Positions 46,916-58,009 of a DNA stretch of 64,000 nt are shown here, in pieces. Within the stretch, counting starts at the first letter, position 1. Each line of letters opens with the position of its first letter. Below the pieces are notes generated by a model that had not been told where the DNA came from, did not search any database, and worked only from the letters and a program-made list of their open reading frames with translations. A program made the position numbers and the translations under genes. This DNA is from Geomonas limicola (GTDB lineage Bacteria > Desulfobacterota > Desulfuromonadia > Geobacterales > Geobacteraceae), in the NCBI RefSeq assembly GCF_014193675.1, contig NZ_BLXZ01000006.1, positions 553 to 64,552 on the forward strand, in the 5' to 3' direction.

Positions 46916-47314
46916 CTATTCGACCACTACCGTCACCTCGAAGCTCTGCGCCGGCGCTTGATCCTTCTCGAAACTGCGCCGGTAGACGAACCTGAGCGGC
47001 ACACGACCTCCCTGCCGGGCGAGGAAGGTGAACCGGTACGAGCCTCCTCCGCCGACCAGATCGCCGGCCGGGGTATAGTGCGGGTCCTCCTGCGGCGTCA
47101 GCACCGGTTCGGCACCCGGGAGCTGTTCCCACCGGTAACCGGTGGCCGGATTTCCCGGCAGCGAGAGGACGAGCAGCTGCCCCTGCCGCAGCCGCACCGT
47201 CGATCCCGCGGCACCCTGGTCGATGGCCACCCTGCCCCCGCCTCCACCGCCCCCGGCGATACAGGATAGGGTCAGCACCGCCAGTACCAGCGACTGCAGA
47301 CTTCCCCTCATCAT
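46916..47314 (-). CDS. chagasin-family (I42) protease-inhibitor-like lipoprotein
   Basis: This encodes 132 residues. A hydrophobic N-terminus ends at Cys18 followed by a glycine run, suggesting a lipoprotein, although the lipobox is imperfect. The rest has the three chagasin loops: GNPATGYRWE (NPTTGY-like), GGGGSYRFTF and FVYRRSFE. Chagasins inhibit papain-family cysteine proteases. The ATG overlaps the upstream gene by 4 nt. A target protease is not evident here. The middle loop is close to the consensus, so inhibition is plausible. Confidence 0.82.
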   Translation of the reverse strand: MMRGSLQSLVLAVLTLSCIAGGGGGGGRVAIDQGAAGSTVRLRQGQLLVLSLPGNPATGYRWEQLPGAEPVLTPQEDPHYTPAGDLVGGGGSYRFTFLARQGGRVPLRFVYRRSFEKDQAPAQSFEVTVVVE

Positions 47315-47682
47315 CGCCCACCCCCTTCCTGCCGCTCCTCCTGCTGCTCCCGTTCCAGTTGTTTCCCTGCCAGGTAGGCATGCAGTACCCCGACCAACCA
47401 TGCGACCATGAGCACCAGCCAGGCAACCCGGATGGAGCGATCGGCAAAGCTGGCAGCTTGGGCTGCCCGTGCTACGGCGAACAGGTCGACCGCACCCCCC
47501 TCCGCCTCAGCCTGTTCCACCATGCGGTATGCCCGGTCCGTGAGCTTCGCAGAGATAACCGCAAGTGCGGCGAGCGTCGTCAGCAGGAGCACGGTACCCG
47601 AGAGGCGCCGTTTCAGCCAGAGTTGGCCAAGACCCGGGAAGACCAGCGCGGAGAGCAAGGCTCCCTTCAGAGACTTCTTCAT
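47311..47682 (-). CDS. small integral membrane protein of unknown function
   Basis: This encodes 123 residues with three hydrophobic segments. The first, LLSALVFPGLGQLWLKRR, resembles the opening of TM2 or DUF5683 membrane proteins, which are unassigned. The C-terminus is charged and rich in Glu/Gln. GGGAGG precedes the ATG. Translational coupling to the chagasin-like gene (4-nt overlap) suggests a joint role at the envelope. Confidence 0.75.
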   Translation of the reverse strand: MKKSLKGALLSALVFPGLGQLWLKRRLSGTVLLLTTLAALAVISAKLTDRAYRMVEQAEAEGGAVDLFAVARAAQAASFADRSIRVAWLVLMVAWLVGVLHAYLAGKQLEREQQEERQEGGGR

Positions 47683-47895
47683 GTGAACCTCCCGAGACCC
47701 GTTGCCGGGTCAGGCGGGATGCCGGGGGGCATCCTGCTGGCGAGGGACGTTTTATTTACATTTGTTGCTCGAAATTAAATGTGTAGAATCTAATGTAGCG
47801 AAGGGGGGGCGGGCGTCAACACGCGAGCTTATCAGAATCGCGCCGCACAAACGCCATTACCAATACATGAGCTACAACGAACCGGAGGTGGGGAC

Positions 47896-48378
47896 ATGTT
47901 CAGAGTCGGCAGGAAACTTTCCATGGCGCGCTTGATGGTGGAACTGGTCGAGGAGATCGTCATGCTGCTTTTCATTGAAGTACGGCGGGGCGTCCTGGAG
48001 ATCAAGCACAACATCAAGTCGGTCGAAAAGGGGGCCGTCATGGTGGTGCTGGGGGCAGGCCTGCTCTTCTTCGGGCTCATTACCTTTACCGGCACGGCGG
48101 TTGCGGTCCTCACCATCTGGCTCTCCACCTGGCTCTCGGCGCTCATCGTGGCGCTCGGGCTTACCTTTTTCGGGATTGCCTTCGTGTTCTCCGGCCTGTC
48201 GCACTTCAAGGAGTTCACCCTGGTGCCCAACGACACCCTGCACCGGGTGGAGAACATCTTCAAGGACTACAAAAAAGTAAGCGCCCAGCACCATGCCGAG
48301 GTTCAGACCCGGGCACGGGAAGGGCGCAGGGACCCGGAAGTGCAGCTTCGCAAACCGGGACAGGACCGTGCAGCGTAG
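47896..48378 (+). CDS. phage-holin-family/DUF1469-like membrane protein
   Basis: This encodes 160 residues. An N-terminal amphipathic helix (MARLMVELVEEIVMLLFIE) is followed by two membrane helices (about 50-72 and 78-102), then a charged soluble tail rich in Arg and Glu. This pattern matches the DUF1469/holin superfamily III proteins that occur as host envelope proteins. There is no phage context. GGAGG lies 7 nt before the ATG. Convergent with the next gene, with a 3-bp gap. Confidence 0.78.
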   Translation: MFRVGRKLSMARLMVELVEEIVMLLFIEVRRGVLEIKHNIKSVEKGAVMVVLGAGLLFFGLITFTGTAVAVLTIWLSTWLSALIVALGLTFFGIAFVFSGLSHFKEFTLVPNDTLHRVENIFKDYKKVSAQHHAEVQTRAREGRRDPEVQLRKPGQDRAA

Positions 48379-48381
48379 CAC

Positions 48382-50868
48382 TTAGAATTCGAAGAGCAAC
48401 CCTCCGAGCACACTGGTGCCGCCTGCGTTGACCGAACCGCCATCGGTGGTGTCAGCGCGGGCGTTCAAATAGTTCCCCTCGACAAACAGGTAGGTGTGGT
48501 GGATGCCGAACTCCTTGTAGAGACTCTGCGAGGCGTCCCGCTCCAGGCCGTCCATCAGGACCTGGACCCCGCCACGCGCATGAAACCCGTTCACCGACCC
48601 CTTTACCGTTTCCCCGCCCGAGACGCGCTCGCGATAAAAGAGCCTGGTGTAGCCCCCCCCGATATAGGGAACCAACAGTTGGTCTTCGCTGAAAACAGCT
48701 CTGCCAACGATAAAGACATCGAGCGGCAGGAGCTCGTAGTCGACGCGTTGTGAAGACGGGGTCTGGTGCGCGACCAACTGCCCCTTTCCCGTTGCACTCA
48801 AGTACGTTGCGCCCACTCCCACTTCCACCATCCGGTGCAGCTTGTACGCGAGCGTACCACCGTACTGTCCTATGGCTCCGTCACCGTAAGAATTCGCTTT
48901 GGCAGGAAAGAAGGCGCCCCCCTTTAATTCGAAGGACCAGTGCGGGCGGTCCGGACGCTCTGCAGCCCCCTGTGCCAGGCCGGGCAGCAAGAGTAGCAGA
49001 AGGAGCGGCAGCAGGCGTGCGGTCTTGCAGGCCAAGGGGGTAATCTTGTTGCGCCGGCGCAAGGTGAAAAGCAGGGTCGCCAGCAGGATGAGGCTTGATT
49101 TGGCGAGGAAAGACCCTCCAGTTAACACCAGGGACATCACGATAAGCGGGAAAAGAACCGCGCGCACCGGCACCTTAAGCCAGGGGTGCACGTTGATGAA
49201 ATGGGCTACGTACGGGCCATAGTGGTAGTACCAGGCGACGAAGGCACGCCCTGGCGCATTGGTCATCAGGTAGCGGTCCCGGAAGTCGCGGAGCGCCTGT
49301 ACCTGCGGGGCGGAGTAGAAACCGAAGGCCGCGGTGGCGATGAAACACCCCTCGCTCTTTAAGCTCGGTGCAGGTGAGGTAGCTTCAGGGAAGTCACTGC
49401 GTTGGTTGGACATCGAACTCTGCACCACCTGCCCGATTCCTTGGCTCACCTCCGTCGAATAGGCACTTTCGTTACTGCTGGCAACACCGAAGTTTGCGGC
49501 AAGGTTCGTGTCGACGACGGCGGTAACTGCAGCAAAAACGGTGGTTTGGGTGACGGCGATTACGGAGACAAAGTAGGCTTGGCCGGTGCTGAGGTTCGGG
49601 ATCAGGACAGAGGTCACACTTCCGCCGTTAACGGTGAGGAAGGTCGCGGGGAGCGTGGTATCGGTAAAGGCGCTGGTACTGTAATAGACCAGGTATCCGG
49701 TGGCGCCGGCTACCGCTCCCCAGGAGGCCTTGAGGACGGTGCTCGAAATTACCTCCAACGGCGCAAGTACCGGAGCCGCCGGGGTAGCCGGGATATCGAG
49801 GGGCAGATTCTGGATGCTGGCGGTGGTAGAGGTTACGGTCGATCCGGTTGCCGGGGTGGCGTTGGTAAAACCTGCATAGTTGCCGGAGGAAGGGCCGTAG
49901 TAGACGCGATACGCGGTGACTTGGCTGCCGGTACTCGCGTTCCAGGAAAGCACCACCGTTGACGGTGTGGCTTGCGGTACCGAGGCGGTGAGGCCGGTGA
50001 CGGTAGGGACGGTCAGGTCGGCCTTGGGGCCGCCGTAGGCCCCCATGTCGGACACGCTGCTTCCGGGGTTCACGTACAGCGTGTTTCCGGTGCCGATGCA
50101 CGGCGAGCCTGACTGCAGGTGGAAGTCCTTGTTGGCAACGGTCGCGTTGTCAGGATCGACGAACTTGGGATCCGAGTTGGTGTGGCTCGTGTTGGGGATC
50201 GAGTTGAGGTCCAGCGTGACACCGGTGAAGGTGATTCCGCTTGGGTTGTAGTCGTTGTAGGTTATGTTGCTGGTTGCCGCGGAGGTGGCAATCGCCTTGT
50301 TGTTGGAGGCGAAGATGTTGTTGGTGATCACCAGATTCGTGTCGGTGCTGATGGCGATGTTGTTCTTGTAGAAGGTGTTGTTGATGATGCTGCTGGAGGG
50401 GGAGCTGCTCACCGTGATGGCGGTATTTCCGGTACCGGTCGTAAAGACGTTGTTGGTGATGCGGACCGCGGAGCTGCCGGAAATCGCGATCGCCGTACCG
50501 GTGGACAGGAAGGTGAAATTGCGGATCTCGGCTCCCGAAGCGATGCCGCTCACCGTGATCTGCGGATTGCCACCGGAGATGAAGGTACCGCCGGTCCGCT
50601 CGCCGTAGATGGAGATCGGGTCCTTCATGGTGATCGGACCGGCGTAAGCCGTGCTGCTCGCCAGGACCTTGATCTCGAAGGTGTCCGTCGAGCCGCCGAC
50701 CCGAAGGTTGTGCACCGCTTCGATGGCCGCCTGGATGGTATTGAAGATGTTGGTGCCGGATCCGGTGTGCTGGACGGTCATGGTGGTCGTCACCGCGTGG
50801 GCGGTGGTCGTCAGGGTGAAAAGGAGCAGTAAGACAACCGAGATAACAGCAGAACATTTGACGTTCAT
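48382..50868 (-). CDS. beta-helix/FN3/CFI-box protein fused to an outer-membrane barrel
   Basis: This encodes 828 residues with an unusual layout. A signal peptide (1-25) is followed by a right-handed beta-helix (about 30-285), with repeated rungs NNVFTTGTGNTAI, NNTFYKNNIAI and NNIFASNNKAI; two fibronectin type III-like domains (about 286-370 and 371-455); and a linker. Residues 508-580 match the CFI-box sorting module (GCFIATAAFGFYSAPQVQALR), which ends in a hydrophobic helix (about 571-601) and RRR. Immediately after comes a second signal-peptide-like segment (612-634, ending GLAQGA) and a beta-barrel-like domain (635-828) ending in Phe, as in outer-membrane proteins. There is no stop between the parts. 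A TTG at residue 612 could restart translation. Transport route and function are unknown. Confidence 0.85.
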   Translation of the reverse strand: MNVKCSAVISVVLLLLFTLTTTAHAVTTTMTVQHTGSGTNIFNTIQAAIEAVHNLRVGGSTDTFEIKVLASSTAYAGPITMKDPISIYGERTGGTFISGGNPQITVSGIASGAEIRNFTFLSTGTAIAISGSSAVRITNNVFTTGTGNTAITVSSSPSSSIINNTFYKNNIAISTDTNLVITNNIFASNNKAIATSAATSNITYNDYNPSGITFTGVTLDLNSIPNTSHTNSDPKFVDPDNATVANKDFHLQSGSPCIGTGNTLYVNPGSSVSDMGAYGGPKADLTVPTVTGLTASVPQATPSTVVLSWNASTGSQVTAYRVYYGPSSGNYAGFTNATPATGSTVTSTTASIQNLPLDIPATPAAPVLAPLEVISSTVLKASWGAVAGATGYLVYYSTSAFTDTTLPATFLTVNGGSVTSVLIPNLSTGQAYFVSVIAVTQTTVFAAVTAVVDTNLAANFGVASSNESAYSTEVSQGIGQVVQSSMSNQRSDFPEATSPAPSLKSEGCFIATAAFGFYSAPQVQALRDFRDRYLMTNAPGRAFVAWYYHYGPYVAHFINVHPWLKVPVRAVLFPLIVMSLVLTGGSFLAKSSLILLATLLFTLRRRNKITPLACKTARLLPLLLLLLLPGLAQGAAERPDRPHWSFELKGGAFFPAKANSYGDGAIGQYGGTLAYKLHRMVEVGVGATYLSATGKGQLVAHQTPSSQRVDYELLPLDVFIVGRAVFSEDQLLVPYIGGGYTRLFYRERVSGGETVKGSVNGFHARGGVQVLMDGLERDASQSLYKEFGIHHTYLFVEGNYLNARADTTDGGSVNAGGTSVLGGLLFEF

Positions 50869-50927
50869 TGATAGATCCTTTGAGGGCTGGTAGGTATGAA
50901 GGAGAAGCTGCTGAAAACGTGGTAACG

Positions 50928-51701
50928 TCAGCCTTTGCGTCCGACATACACCGAGATCGGTACGGTATAGAGCACCTTCCCGTCTTCGCGCCGGGCCCTG
51001 ATGCCGATCTGGTTTTTATCGATGTCCCCCACGATCATCTCCCGCACCTTCGCCTCGTCCCCCTCCTTGGGAAACGAGGCCCGCATCTGTGCTTCCAGCT
51101 CGATGTCCACGCCGTAGCCGGTCTGCCGGCAGTCCGTGAGCCCGGAGTCGAGGAACAGGGCCGTGAACTCCTCGGTGGTGAGCGCGTGGGTGTGCGAGGG
51201 GTCACGCAAGATCTCCAGGCGGTCGTAGAGCTCCACGTGCTCCGGCGGCATGGCGACGTCGGCCACCAGCACCCGGCCGCCGGGGCGGCAGACGCGGATC
51301 ATCTCGGCCAGGGCTTGCGCCGGGTCGAGCAGGTGGTGATAACTGTAGCGGGTGATGACCAGGGAAAAGCTGTCGTCGGGATAGGGGAGGGGGACCGCAT
51401 CCCCCACCGCCCAGCTGACGTTCTCCAGCTTGAGTTCGCGCTGCCGCTTTTCGGCCTGCTCGACCATGGCCGGCGTGAGATCCATCCCGACGACCTCAGC
51501 CGCGTGCCGGGCAAACTCGCAGGCGACCAGGCCGGGACCGCAGGCGACGTCGAGCACCCGGTCGTCGGGCGAGACGCCGGAGAGCTCAACCAGGATCTGG
51601 ATGGCGTCGAGGTGCCCCGGCACCTGGGTGAAGGGAACCGCCTGGCGGGAAAACTGGTCCACGATCCGGGCGCGGTGACGCTCCTGGCTTTGCTCGTTCA
51701 T
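50928..51701 (-). CDS. class I SAM-dependent methyltransferase (UbiE/MenG-like)
   Basis: This encodes 257 residues. Motif I VLDVACGPGLVACEFA, the acidic loop VVGMDLTPAMVEQA, motif III-type VGDAVPLPYPDDSFSLVITRYSYHHL, and RPGGRVLVADVAMP match the UbiE superfamily. The C-terminal segment (YGVDIELEAQMRASFPKEG) is less conserved. Substrate unknown: small-molecule methyltransferases of this type act on quinones, lipids and others. It is followed by the beta-helix fusion gene on the same strand. Confidence 0.88.
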   Translation of the reverse strand: MNEQSQERHRARIVDQFSRQAVPFTQVPGHLDAIQILVELSGVSPDDRVLDVACGPGLVACEFARHAAEVVGMDLTPAMVEQAEKRQRELKLENVSWAVGDAVPLPYPDDSFSLVITRYSYHHLLDPAQALAEMIRVCRPGGRVLVADVAMPPEHVELYDRLEILRDPSHTHALTTEEFTALFLDSGLTDCRQTGYGVDIELEAQMRASFPKEGDEAKVREMIVGDIDKNQIGIRARREDGKVLYTVPISVYVGRKG

Positions 51702-51768
51702 GTGACTCTCCCTTTCGGCCTGAGCCGCTGTGCAGCTCTACCGCGCCGGTTGCAGGACCGGGAAAAAG

Positions 51769-51811
51769 AAAAGCCGTCGTACATGGAAAACTCCAGATAC
51801 CACGGCTTTTT
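51769..51811 (-). terminator. terminator after the large TPR gene (bidirectional)
   Basis: AAAAGCCGT and ACGGCTTTT flank a 24-nt loop, with T-runs on both sides. It lies between the TPR gene stop (51855) and the methyltransferase start (51701). Confidence 0.75.
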
Positions 51812-51854
51812 GTAAGACTGCGACAAGCGCCTTATGAAGAGGATGCTGGCGAGG

Positions 51855-53771
51855 TTACTCTGCGGACTTCTTTTTCTTCTTCGACTTCTTGCTGGATTTC
51901 TTGGAGCTCCCCTCGGCGTCGGACTTCTTCCCTTTCTTGCCCTTCTTCCCCTTCTTGGCCGAGGACTTCTTGGACTTGGACTTGTGGTAGCTGCGCGGTT
52001 CCGGGGTGAGCTCGTCCTTGATGTTGCTCAGCAGGACGGTAGCTTCTTCCAGGTCGGGGTCGGCCTTCTTGGCGGCCTCCAGCGATTCCTTCGCCTCGGC
52101 TATGTTGCCGCTTTTCATCTGCACGCGCCCCATGGCGTTCAAGGCCTTGGCATGGTCCGGCTTGAGCTCCACCGCCTCCTTGTACTGGGCGATGGCCGCT
52201 TCGTACTCTTTCTGGAACTCGTAGACCAGGCCGAGCTTGTAGTGCGCGTTGGCGTCGCCCGGGGCGAGTTCCACCCCTTCCTTCAAAAGCTTCGCCAGGT
52301 CGTCATAGTTCTTGTTCTTGACGTAGATCGAGGTGAGCGCGGTGCGGGCGTCGGCGTCGTCCTTCTTCAGCCGGAGCACTTCCTGGTATTCCTTGGCCGC
52401 CTCGTCGTTCAGGTTGCGCTTTCTCTGCAGGTTGGCGAATTCCCGGTGCGCTTCAAGCGAATCCTTGTCCAGCTTGATGGCGGCGGCGTAGGCTTCGGCC
52501 GCGGAATTGACATCCTTGGTGTTCAGGTAGGCGCGGGCGAGTTTGAGCTGCAGCACCGGGTCGGCCGGGCGTTTCTTGATCAGCTCGCGGTACTGCTCCA
52601 GGGCCTGCGGGAAGCTGCCGCGCAGGGTGTAGATGTCGGCAAGCCGGCCGCGCGCCTCCTCGTTCTCCGGAGAGGAGGAGAGCACCTGGCGGTATTCCAC
52701 CACCGCCTCGTCCAGAAGCGCCTTCTTCTCGTAGATGGTCCCGAGGTTGTAGTGGAGTTGGGCGTTGTCGGCCTTGTTACGCAGCGCCTCGCGGTAGTAC
52801 CCCATGGCGTCGTCGTCGTGCCCGGTCTTCAGGAGAGCGTCGCCCAGGCGCTGCAGCACCACGGCGTCGTTGGGGTTCTCGGCGATGTGCAGGCGGTACT
52901 CGACGATGGCGTTGTCCAGGTCCTTCGCGGCCAGGTAGCGATCCGCCAGGGCCAGGTGGTCCACCTTGGGCTCGACGGGCGGGGTCGGCGCGATCCCTGC
53001 CAGTACCTGCTCGTAGTCGGCGCTCTTGGCGTCCCCCTTGCGGGTGAACCCTTCGGCGAGCAGCCGGTGGATCTCCTTGTTCCCCGGATCCCCGAGCGCC
53101 GCCTGCTTCAGTTCGCCCATCGCCTTGTCGGTCTCGCCGCGCGCCATGAGGAGCGATCCCAGCCCCAGGCGGGCCTGGGCGTTCCCCGGCTGCAGCACCA
53201 GCGTTCTGCGGAACTCGTCCTCGGCGCGCTGGCGCTGGTCGACCGAGAGGTAGGCGGTGGCCAGGTCGACGTGCAGTTCGGCATCCTCCGGAAACGCACT
53301 GAGCGCCTCGCGGAAGTGGTAGATGGCAAGAAGCGGCAACTTGCGGTCGGCGAAGAACCGGCCAAGCCCTGCGTGGTAGCGCGGGTCGTCCATCTTAAGC
53401 GCCGCGCTGATCTCGGCAGCCGCTTCCTCGCCCCCCCCTTTTTTCAGATGTAAAAGACCGAGGTTGCCGCGCGCCGGAAAGAAGTCGGGATCGATCCTCA
53501 GGGATTCCTGGTACTCGGTGATGGCCGCGTCGAGGCTGCCGCTGCGCTCGAACTGCACCCCTTTCAGGTAGTGCCCGGCGGCTCCGGAAGGGCAGAGCTC
53601 GATGACGCGGTTTTCGGTCTCCTTTTTTTTCAGATCGGTCGCCTTGGCGGGGAGTTCGAAGATGAGCTTCTTGGCTTTCTGGCAGCTGTCTCCGGTGGGA
53701 AACGGCCAGCTGAACCCGGTCGAGAACAACGTCACGACCAGGAGGGGGGCGAGCGCCGTGTATCTTTTCAT
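51855..53771 (-). CDS. large periplasmic TPR-repeat protein with Lys/Ser-rich tail
   Basis: This encodes 638 residues with a signal peptide (about 1-21). Around twelve or more tetratricopeptide repeats fill the region 65-580 (AGHYLKGVQFERSGSLDAAI, FFPARGNLGLLHLKKGGGEEA, AQLHYNLGTIYEKKALLDEA, ANAHYKLGLVYEFQKEYEAA). The last 40 residues are lysine/serine-rich with KKGKKGKKGKK. TPR stacks usually bind other proteins, and here the protein is outside the cytoplasm. The basic tail could bind anionic surfaces. No partner is recognised. Its upstream region has no strong promoter. Confidence 0.88.
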   Translation of the reverse strand: MKRYTALAPLLVVTLFSTGFSWPFPTGDSCQKAKKLIFELPAKATDLKKKETENRVIELCPSGAAGHYLKGVQFERSGSLDAAITEYQESLRIDPDFFPARGNLGLLHLKKGGGEEAAAEISAALKMDDPRYHAGLGRFFADRKLPLLAIYHFREALSAFPEDAELHVDLATAYLSVDQRQRAEDEFRRTLVLQPGNAQARLGLGSLLMARGETDKAMGELKQAALGDPGNKEIHRLLAEGFTRKGDAKSADYEQVLAGIAPTPPVEPKVDHLALADRYLAAKDLDNAIVEYRLHIAENPNDAVVLQRLGDALLKTGHDDDAMGYYREALRNKADNAQLHYNLGTIYEKKALLDEAVVEYRQVLSSSPENEEARGRLADIYTLRGSFPQALEQYRELIKKRPADPVLQLKLARAYLNTKDVNSAAEAYAAAIKLDKDSLEAHREFANLQRKRNLNDEAAKEYQEVLRLKKDDADARTALTSIYVKNKNYDDLAKLLKEGVELAPGDANAHYKLGLVYEFQKEYEAAIAQYKEAVELKPDHAKALNAMGRVQMKSGNIAEAKESLEAAKKADPDLEEATVLLSNIKDELTPEPRSYHKSKSKKSSAKKGKKGKKGKKSDAEGSSKKSSKKSKKKKKSAE

Positions 53772-53985
53772 GTATGTCCCTTTTGTTGGATGCTGATGAC
53801 TGGGGCCCGAGAGGGGCGGGGCAGCTAAGTGCGCGGTACAGCTCGCTTACACCGCGCAGCGGCCGGGATTATACACATCCGGAGGGCCAAATTCAATTCT
53901 AAAGACAAAATCATGTGTCATTCAGGAGGCTTAGTTGCGGTTTCCCCGCTCCCCGCGCGCAGCCTTTGGTGAGGGGCGGATTACC
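53772..53985. other. 214-bp gap upstream of the hsp20 promoter
   Basis: This gap is divergent between the TPR gene and hsp20. I saw no gene or strong regulatory site beyond what is listed. It includes an A/T-rich piece (53870-53925) that could hold the TPR gene promoter. Confidence 0.35.
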
Positions 53986-54013
53986 TTGACTTTCATGATA
54001 AAGATGGTTAAAT
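53986..54013 (+). promoter_or_regulatory. promoter of hsp20-lon-thiL
   Basis: TTGACT and TTAAAT are separated by 16 bp, and CCTTGAC resembles the sigma-32 -35 box. The -10 does not show the C-run typical of sigma-32, so the sigma factor is uncertain. Confidence 0.5.
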
Positions 54014-54019
54014 CAAGCT

Positions 54020-54052
54020 GACCGGCCAGAGGCTGCTACCGGTCTTTTTTTT
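54020..54052 (+). terminator. intrinsic terminator-like hairpin in the hsp20 leader
   Basis: GACCGG and CCGGTC enclose 13 nt and are followed by eight T residues, just after the predicted promoter and 66 nt before the hsp20 ATG. It could end a small RNA or attenuate the operon. Confidence 0.6.
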
Positions 54053-54118
54053 GTCTTAGTGTTTAAGGACACTTCACATTTTGCCGAAACAACGAATGTG
54101 TCCCCACAAGAGGGCGTC

Positions 54119-54559
54119 ATGGCGGTGATTCCGAAGGAACCGTTGGAGTGGCTGGGGCTGTTTCGCCAGCAGATGGATGAGATCTTTCGCTACCTGTCGA
54201 CTCTCGAGGGACGCGAAGGGTACGCCGAACAAGAGATCTCGCCGCTGGTCGACATCTACGAGACCCCGACCTCTTTCGTGGTCGAGGTGGAGCTTCCTGG
54301 CTGCGAGACCAAGGACATCACCCTGAGCATCTGCTGTTCGACCCTGGTGGTCGAGGCCGTTGCACGGGACTCGGTTGCCGCCGGGGTCAACTACATCTGC
54401 CTGGAACGCGCTACCGGCCGCTTCTGCCGTGCGGTCGAAGTTCCCCCGAACGCGGACCTGGACCGGGTCAAGGCCCGCTACGAGCGCGGCCTCTTGACTG
54501 TGGAATTCCCACGGTCCAAAGACAAGAAGACACACATCCGGGAGATTACGATTGAGTAA
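54119..54559 (+). CDS. small heat-shock protein, Hsp20/alpha-crystallin family
   Basis: This encodes 146 residues. The alpha-crystallin domain occupies about 40-140: [60 protein letters not shown] and [14 protein letters not shown]. The C-terminal region has the I-x-I-type motif ITIE near the end. It is a holdase chaperone that binds unfolded proteins. Five cysteines in the domain are uncommon for the family. The ATG has GAGGG upstream; an alternative GTG lies 60 nt earlier. The lon gene starts 10 bp downstream, giving a holdase-protease operon. Confidence 0.9.
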   Translation: MAVIPKEPLEWLGLFRQQMDEIFRYLSTLEGREGYAEQEISPLVDIYETPTSFVVEVELPGCETKDITLSICCSTLVVEAVARDSVAAGVNYICLERATGRFCRAVEVPPNADLDRVKARYERGLLTVEFPRSKDKKTHIREITIE

Positions 54560-54569
54560 GGAGAGTACG

Positions 54570-57028
<2,459 letters not shown>

Positions 57029-57032
<4 letters not shown>

Positions 57033-58009
57033 AACTCAAGGACCTGGGCGAGTTCGGTCTGATCGACCGGATCGCCCGCCAGGTACACAACGCGCCGTCC
57101 GTCGTCCTCGGTATCGGGGACGACGCGGCGGCGCTAGCCCCCACCCCGGATACCCTCACCCTGATCACCTCGGACATGCTCCTGGACGGGGTTCACTTCG
57201 ATCTGGACTTCACCGATGCCAAGAGCCTGGGGCGCAAGTCCCTCTCCGTCAACCTCTCGGACCTGGCAGCCATGGGGGCCACCCCGCGCCAGTTCCTGCT
57301 CAGCATCGCGCTCCCCAAGGATTTCAGCACCGAACTGATGGACGGCTTCCTGGCCGGTGTGCTCGAGCAGGCCGAGTGCTACGGCGTGACGCTCGTGGGG
57401 GGCGATACCTGCGCTTCGCGCTCCGGTCTGGTTATCTCCATAACGGCGCTTGGCGAGCAGCGTCCCGAGCGGGTGGTGAAACGGAGCGGTGCCTCGGTGG
57501 GAGAGTTGGTCTGCGTCACCGGGACGGTGGGAGACGCGGCCGCGGGGCTCGAACAGTTGCGGCAAGGGGTGCGGCAGGGATTCCTGGTTTCGCGCCAGTT
57601 GGATCCGGAACCGCGTGTAGCGGTCGGTGTCGCTCTGGCCGACAACGGTCTGGCGACCGCGATGATCGATGTGAGCGACGGCGTCCTGGCCGACCTCGGC
57701 CACATCTGTGAACTTTCCGGTGTCGGTGCCCGGCTGCAACTTGGTGCGCTGCCGTTTTCCGAGGAGTACCGCAGGTTTTGCACGGACGACCCCTATGCCT
57801 TGGGACTTTCCGGCGGCGAGGACTACGAGCTGCTCTTCTGCATCAAGCCGAAGCACCGCGATGTCATAGCAGAGCTTTTATCCGGCTTCGGCGTACGTTT
57901 TTCGGTGATCGGCGAGGTGGTGCAGGGGAATTCGATCGAGCTGGTCACACCGGACGGCTCACCGTACCAGCTGGCCAGGCGGGGGTTCGATCATTTTACA
58001 AGCAATTGA
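57029..58009 (+). CDS. thiL: thiamine-monophosphate kinase, TTG start
   Basis: This encodes 326 residues. It phosphorylates thiamine monophosphate to thiamine diphosphate. The PurM-like fold is shown by [25 protein letters not shown] with the catalytic acidic loop, [31 protein letters not shown] and [13 protein letters not shown]. The start is TTG overlapping the lon stop; GGGGG serves as ribosome binding site. The last codons (AGC AAT TGA) lie inside the terminal inverted repeat of the element at 58003-58240, which therefore supplies the stop. The convergent YjbQ-like gene is thiamine-related too. Confidence 0.95.

Noticed and set aside
47896..48378. Prophage indication from a holin-family protein
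   Set aside because: No other phage gene is nearby; this holin superfamily is common as a host envelope protein.
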